From Bacteroidales bacterium (GTDB taxonomy: Bacteria > Bacteroidota > Bacteroidia > Bacteroidales > UBA10428), in assembly GCA_030626465.1 (NCBI GenBank), contig DAOUOU010000088.1, positions 1-10,509 of the forward strand: a stretch of 10,509 nt of DNA, written 5' to 3'. Under the pieces are notes generated by a model. The model saw nothing but the letters and a program-made list of their open reading frames with translations, made no database searches and had not been told where the DNA came from. Position 1 is the first letter of the stretch, and each line of letters starts with the position of its first letter. The position numbers and the translations under genes are program-made. Below are positions 6,611 to 10,509 of this stretch, in pieces.

Positions 6611-6622
6611 TACATAGTACTA
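6598..6622. promoter_or_regulatory. 25-bp palindromic operator, candidate PadR site
   Basis: TAGTAC at 6598-6603 mirrors GTACTA at 6617-6622. The inner part also pairs: ATG (6605-6607) mirrors CAT (6613-6615), and A6609 mirrors T6611, about a centre at 6610. Ten base pairs of the twelve expected from end to end are not all reached: pairs fail at 6604/6616 and 6608/6612, both as C/T-type transitions. PadR proteins commonly bind ATG/CAT-containing palindromes of about this size. The site covers the -33 box of a promoter firing toward the padR cluster, so autoregulation is the simplest reading (inference). Confidence 0.5.
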
Positions 6623-6679
6623 TATTTTTTTAAATTTATTTATCTTTAGCACAAACAAAGAGCATGAATTTGGAGGAAT

Positions 6680-6967
6680 ATGCTCCGAGATCATGAAATT
6701 GCAACGGATCTTATGCAGGAGAAAAAAAAGGCACATGAATTTTTTCCCGATGATTTATAATCATATGCCATAGATGACTACCTTGTGACAAGAATTATAT
6801 ATCTTCAGATTTATTTTTCTGAAAATATATCAAGTATAAATTTAGATAAATATGATTATATAACTGGAAGTGTGACAGGTATAAAAGATTAATATATTAT
6901 TTTTAAAAATGGAGCGGTTATCAATATCAGGAAATACGGAGCTTACCTTGTAGAACTGACTTTCTAA
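6680..6967 (+). pseudogene. Broken ORF of about 95 codons with two in-frame TAA codons
   Basis: The frame starts at ATG 6680 and reads 26 codons to TAA at 6758-6760, 43 codons to TAA at 6890-6892, then 24 codons to a final TAA at 6965-6967. A GGAGG sequence at 6672-6676 precedes the ATG by 3 bases, unusually good for this window. The three segments read like one protein (for example Y-A-I-D-D-Y-L-V-T-R-I-I-Y in the middle and N-G-A-V-I-N-I-R-K-Y-G-A-Y-L-V-E-L-T-F at the end), but I recognise no family. Two nonsense mutations in a former small gene is the simplest explanation. Only a weak -7-like box (TATCTTTA, 6641-6648) is seen upstream, without a -33 partner. The 27 bases between its end and the permease stop hold only a weak AT hairpin. 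Confidence 0.4.
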
Positions 6968-6994
6968 ACCTTAAGTAATAATTAAGTTATATTC

Positions 6995-9900
6995 TTATTT
7001 CCTTCTATTTTCTAATAAGTTACGTTTTTCAGTAATAAATATTTTATAGAATACAGGCACCATAATAAGTGTTAGCATTGTTGAAACCAGAAGCCCGCCT
7101 ATTATTGTCCATCCAAGAGGGGCCCATAGGGTTCCTCCACGCAATGTGAGAGGAAGCAATCCTCCGATAGTAGTGAGAGAGGTTAATACAATGGGTGTAA
7201 AACGGGTTTCACCTGCAATCTGAAGGGCATCTGATATTGATTTGCCTTTGTTGCGCAAGATGTTTGTGTAATCGACCAGTATAATGGAATTATTTACGAC
7301 AATACCAACCAAACTGGTAAAGCCGACAAAAGCCGTAAAAGAAAATGTATTTCCGGTAAATAACAAGGCCCAGAACATCCCAATTGCAGCAAAAGGCAAG
7401 GCAATAAAAATAATGACTGGTTGTAAAAGCGACCGGAACTGTAACACCAATACCGCAAAAATTGAAATTATAGCTATTATGAAAGCTGTTTTAGTGCCTC
7501 CGAAAGTCTCGTTTCGACTTTCAAGTTCACCACTTATATGATATCCGTATCCTGAAGGAAATGCAAAGGATTCCAGCTTTTCAATAACAGGTTCCATTAC
7601 TTCATCAAGAGAGTAGTTTTTTCGAATATCTGCCCTGATCTCAGCTGTGCGATCAAGATTGTATCTTTTAATTAAACTTGGCGATTGTCTGAATTCAACC
7701 CTGGCAAGTTGATTAAGAGGAATCATTTTACCAGATGCGGAGTTTAAATAGATTTTATTGATATCTTCCAGCCTCATCTTTTCATTTACCGGCAATCGCA
7801 GAACAATATTATATTCTTTCCCATCTTTATCCCTGAACATAGAAATAGCAGTCCCCGTAATAGCTGTTCGGATAGTCTGATCGATCAAATGAATTGGTAC
7901 GCCAAACATGTTGGCCTTTTCCCTGTTGATATTGAAATAAAGATCTGTTTTATTTTTGGTAAATGTATTTTCAATGTTGATAATACCCTCTTGCTGTCTT
8001 ATGAAATCTTCAAATTCTGAAGATATCCTTGAAAGGATATCCAGATTCTTTCCAGTAAGATAAATTTGTACAGGAGCAGCAATAGGAGAACCTTGTTCAA
8101 ATTCCTTCACATTGATCTTTGCCCCCGGATATTTGTCGAAAATATTTCTGAATCTTTCTATCAGAGCATCAAATTCATCAGGAACATAGTCTTTTGTTTC
8201 AATATAGATATCAGCAATATGGGTTTTGTAATTTTCCGGAAAAACATTGTAATATATTCTTGGATTGCCATGTCCGATATTGGTAGCATAATATTTCACT
8301 TCCGGTGTTGTGTCAAGCACAGATTCTACATATTGTGCAACCTTGTCAGTTTTATCAAGGTTTGATCCATCAGGCAACCTGATTCTGATCATCAGGCTGG
8401 GTTGTTCTGCTTTGGGAAACAAACTGAATCCCACAAAAGTAAAAGCATACAATGAAATGAAAAATAAAAATATGGACAAGAGGACTACTTGCAATCTGTG
8501 ATTAAGAGCATATCTTAGACTTCTTCGATAAGGACCTTCAATAAATTTTTTCAGTGTTTTCTTAAAGCCTTTTTCATCCCTATTATCTATACGCCTCTTT
8601 ATATTGCCATTGAAAACCTTGCTGGTTATCATTGGAGTAAGTGTTAGTGCAATAAACAGAGAAATACAGAGAGTAATAATAATGGTTACAGGCAGACTTC
8701 TGATGAACAGGCCAGGCTGATATGGCATCATCGCAATAGGAACAAATGCAAGCACAGTAGTTAAGGTAGCGCTGATAACAGGCCGGCCAATTTCAGAAGC
8801 CGCTGCTAAGGCGGCTTCCCTGGGTTTGAGCCCTTTTGATATATGGCGATTGATATTCTCAACCATCACAATTGAATTATCAACAAGAAGTCCGAGGGCC
8901 ACTACCAGAGCGGCTATAGATATCTGCTGAAGGCCATAACCTAAGGAATCGACAATACTTAATCCGATAAGTATAGATAAAGGAATTGCTATAATTACGA
9001 CTAGGGAAGATTTAATGCCCAAGGCCAACAATATGATTAATCCAACCAGGATTATCCCCTGAACCAGGTTACTCATGAACCCGTTAATCCGGTTTCTGAC
9101 ACCAACTGTCTGATCAAATACATATTCCAGTTTGAAATTCTTGTCAAGAGATGATTCAAAGTCATCAATCTTGGTTTTCGTTTCTTTGGCAATATCAAGG
9201 ACGTTTAATCCTTCTTTTTGTTTGACTACAATAAAAATAGCTTTCTGGTTTGAATTCTCGTTCTCTTTCGCAGCGGGATAACGTACAAAATATTTTATAT
9301 CCTCATGATCAAAATGTATTTTGGCTATGCTTTCCAGGTAAATTAATCTTCCCATATAAGATTTTACAACTGTTCTTCTTATTTGTTCCAGGTCCGTATA
9401 GGATCCGCTGGTTTTTATGCCAAACACTTTATCTCCCAACTTCATGGTTCCTCCCGGTATATTTGCATTGTTGCTGATAATGGCTTTTGAAACCTGATCC
9501 AGGCTAATGTTCATTTGAGCCATTTTTTCCAGGTCAAGTGAGATCCTAACTTCCTGTTCAGGGCAGGCAATTAGTTCAACTTTCTTAACACCGTATACTT
9601 TTTCAATATCCTTCTTTAACAATTCAGCCTGGTTTTCCAATTCCCGATAAGATGCATTTTCAGAAAATAGCACCAGTTGCAACATAGCAACATCCGTTGA
9701 TGTCCATTGTGTGGTTTGTAAGTCAATTATTTCATCCGGAAGTTCATTTCGAATACTGTTTACTTTTTGTACTACCTCATCGTATTTTTCATCGGCATCT
9801 GCTTTGAAGTCAAACTCAACAGCAATGGAAGCAACTCCGTCTGTCAGATTGGTATTGATTCTCTTGATGTCGTCCAGCTCATTTACAACTTCTTCAATTG

Positions 9901-10096
9901 GAAGCGCTATTAATTTTTCCATATCCACAGGACTGGCCCCAGGATAGATTACAAGAATAGAAACACCCGGAATTACAATCTCAGGATTCTCTGTCCGGGG
10001 CATGGTAATATATGATTTAATGCCAGCAAATAAGAAAAGCATGAAAACAATCAAGGTAAACTGATAATTATCGATGGCCAGTTTTGATAAACGCAT
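6995..10096 (-). CDS. RND-family efflux permease (inner membrane)
   Basis: A full-length 1033-residue RND transporter of the AcrB/HAE-1 type, the proton- or ion-driven inner-membrane part of a tripartite export pump. The layout is the usual duplicated 6+6 one: membrane segment 1 at about 10-30, periplasmic porter loop 31-335, segments 2-6 at about 340-490, segment 7 at about 534-556, second loop 560-865, and segments 8-12 at about 866-1020. Family motifs include Y-P-G-A-S-P near 51-56, G-R-P-V-I-S-A-T-L-T-T at 437-447 and R965 with T972, which line up with AcrB R971 and T978. The ion-relay residues differ: AcrB D407-D408 becomes D406-N407, and K940 becomes N935. The adaptor gene ends 16 bases upstream, so they are co-transcribed. 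Substrate (drug, lipid, metabolite) cannot be told from sequence. The promoter is outside the window. Confidence 0.93.
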   Translation of the reverse strand: MRLSKLAIDNYQFTLIVFMLFLFAGIKSYITMPRTENPEIVIPGVSILVIYPGASPVDMEKLIALPIEEVVNELDDIKRINTNLTDGVASIAVEFDFKADADEKYDEVVQKVNSIRNELPDEIIDLQTTQWTSTDVAMLQLVLFSENASYRELENQAELLKKDIEKVYGVKKVELIACPEQEVRISLDLEKMAQMNISLDQVSKAIISNNANIPGGTMKLGDKVFGIKTSGSYTDLEQIRRTVVKSYMGRLIYLESIAKIHFDHEDIKYFVRYPAAKENENSNQKAIFIVVKQKEGLNVLDIAKETKTKIDDFESSLDKNFKLEYVFDQTVGVRNRINGFMSNLVQGIILVGLIILLALGIKSSLVVIIAIPLSILIGLSIVDSLGYGLQQISIAALVVALGLLVDNSIVMVENINRHISKGLKPREAALAAASEIGRPVISATLTTVLAFVPIAMMPYQPGLFIRSLPVTIIITLCISLFIALTLTPMITSKVFNGNIKRRIDNRDEKGFKKTLKKFIEGPYRRSLRYALNHRLQVVLLSIFLFFISLYAFTFVGFSLFPKAEQPSLMIRIRLPDGSNLDKTDKVAQYVESVLDTTPEVKYYATNIGHGNPRIYYNVFPENYKTHIADIYIETKDYVPDEFDALIERFRNIFDKYPGAKINVKEFEQGSPIAAPVQIYLTGKNLDILSRISSEFEDFIRQQEGIINIENTFTKNKTDLYFNINREKANMFGVPIHLIDQTIRTAITGTAISMFRDKDGKEYNIVLRLPVNEKMRLEDINKIYLNSASGKMIPLNQLARVEFRQSPSLIKRYNLDRTAEIRADIRKNYSLDEVMEPVIEKLESFAFPSGYGYHISGELESRNETFGGTKTAFIIAIISIFAVLVLQFRSLLQPVIIFIALPFAAIGMFWALLFTGNTFSFTAFVGFTSLVGIVVNNSIILVDYTNILRNKGKSISDALQIAGETRFTPIVLTSLTTIGGLLPLTLRGGTLWAPLGWTIIGGLLVSTMLTLIMVPVFYKIFITEKRNLLENRRK

Positions 10097-10112
10097 AAGC
10101 TTTTTACAATTA

Positions 10113-10509
10113 TTATTCGATTATTTCTATTTCCATGGTTGCTTCGAGAAAATCTGCTCCTTCGGAGATAATGGTATCATTTATAGAAATGCCACTGCTT
10201 ATGTAAACAAGACTATCTGAAATATGCACGATATCTATTTTTCTCTTTTCAAATCTGTTCCCTTTTGCAACATATACATATCCCACCGCATTATCAGCAT
10301 CATGAATATTGTGCAAAGGCAAAACCTTATATTCATTTTTAACTGAAGGAATAATTTCAGCTTTCCCTATCAGTCCTGACACAAAATTTGAGTTTATATC
10401 AAGCAAACGCACTTCCACTTCGTAGGTTCCGGTATAAGGGTCAGAAACTTTTGCTATTTCTGATACAATGCTTTTAAACCTCATTTCCTGAAACGCATCA
10501 AACGAAATA
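10113..10509 (-). CDS. RND periplasmic adaptor (membrane fusion protein), C-terminal part
   Basis: The frame is open to the window edge: eight more codons precede the Met at 10484 (I-S-F-D-A-F-Q-E), so that Met is internal and the gene starts outside. The visible 131 residues cover the end of the adaptor. First is the beta-barrel domain with K-S-I-V-S-E-I-A-K-V-S-D-P-Y-T-G-T-Y-E-V-E-V-R and the following G-L-I-G-K-A-E-I. Then comes the membrane-proximal domain with V-Y-V-A-K-G-N-R-F-E-K-R-K-I and I-S-S-G-I-S-I-N-D-T-I-I-S-E-G. This is the usual order for HlyD/AcrA-type adaptors, which are anchored to the inner membrane and join the permease to the outer-membrane channel. It lies 16 bases before the RND permease and forms one operon with it. 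The matching outer-membrane channel gene is not in view and may lie upstream. Confidence 0.87.
   Translation of the reverse strand, partial: ISFDAFQEMRFKSIVSEIAKVSDPYTGTYEVEVRLLDINSNFVSGLIGKAEIIPSVKNEYKVLPLHNIHDADNAVGYVYVAKGNRFEKRKIDIVHISDSLVYISSGISINDTIISEGADFLEATMEIEIIE

Noticed and set aside
6970..6986. CTTAA/TTAAG hairpin between the broken ORF and the RND permease stop
   Set aside because: A 5-bp AT-rich stem with no T run on either strand is too weak to call a terminator.
7284..9947. Plus-strand open frames opposite the RND permease
   Set aside because: They lie within a clear full-length RND gene and read as low-complexity antisense translations.
1..10509. CRISPR arrays, insertion sequences, phage genes and attachment sites
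   Set aside because: I saw no regularly spaced repeats, transposase or integrase genes; the tRNA-Gln is intact with no duplicated 3' end nearby.

Overview
The window looks like chromosomal DNA of a low-GC member of the Bacteroidota (Bacteroidales/Marinilabiliales-like). The support is an AT-rich composition, mostly weak ribosome-binding sites, three intergenic promoters that fit the Bacteroidota pattern (TTTG or TTG near -33 and TAnnTTTG near -7), and a typical gene set: an AsmA-like protein, a histidine kinase next to rnpA, PadR/PspC genes and an RND efflux pair. No species can be named from the sequence alone.

Layout. The left third (2-3476) reads on the plus strand. It holds the 3' part of a large AsmA-like gene, then a promoter driving a membrane histidine kinase and rnpA. 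A tRNA-Gln(TTG) follows on the minus strand (3527-3600) with its own promoter and intrinsic terminator. From 3661 to 6183 there is a minus-strand cluster, in transcription order: short PspC protein, PadR regulator, long PspC protein. Both PspC proteins begin with the same PadR-partner-like helical domain (HAAS-like), so this reads as a PadR plus membrane-sensor signalling module. Upstream lie a small unrecognised ORF (6302-6559), a pair of direct repeats that fit the LytTR-type operator, and a 25-bp palindrome covering the -33 element of a promoter that fires toward the module. A broken plus-strand ORF with two in-frame TAA codons fills most of the gap to 6967. The right third (6995-10509) is the minus-strand 3' end of an efflux operon: the C-terminal part of a periplasmic adaptor followed by a full-length RND permease.

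How the parts may work together (inference). PadR probably represses a promoter controlled by the palindrome. The two PspC proteins sit in the inner membrane with their helical domains in the cytoplasm, where they could hold or release PadR in response to envelope stress. The LytTR-like repeats suggest a second input. The RND pump and the AsmA-like protein are also envelope functions, but nothing in the sequence shows that they share this control.
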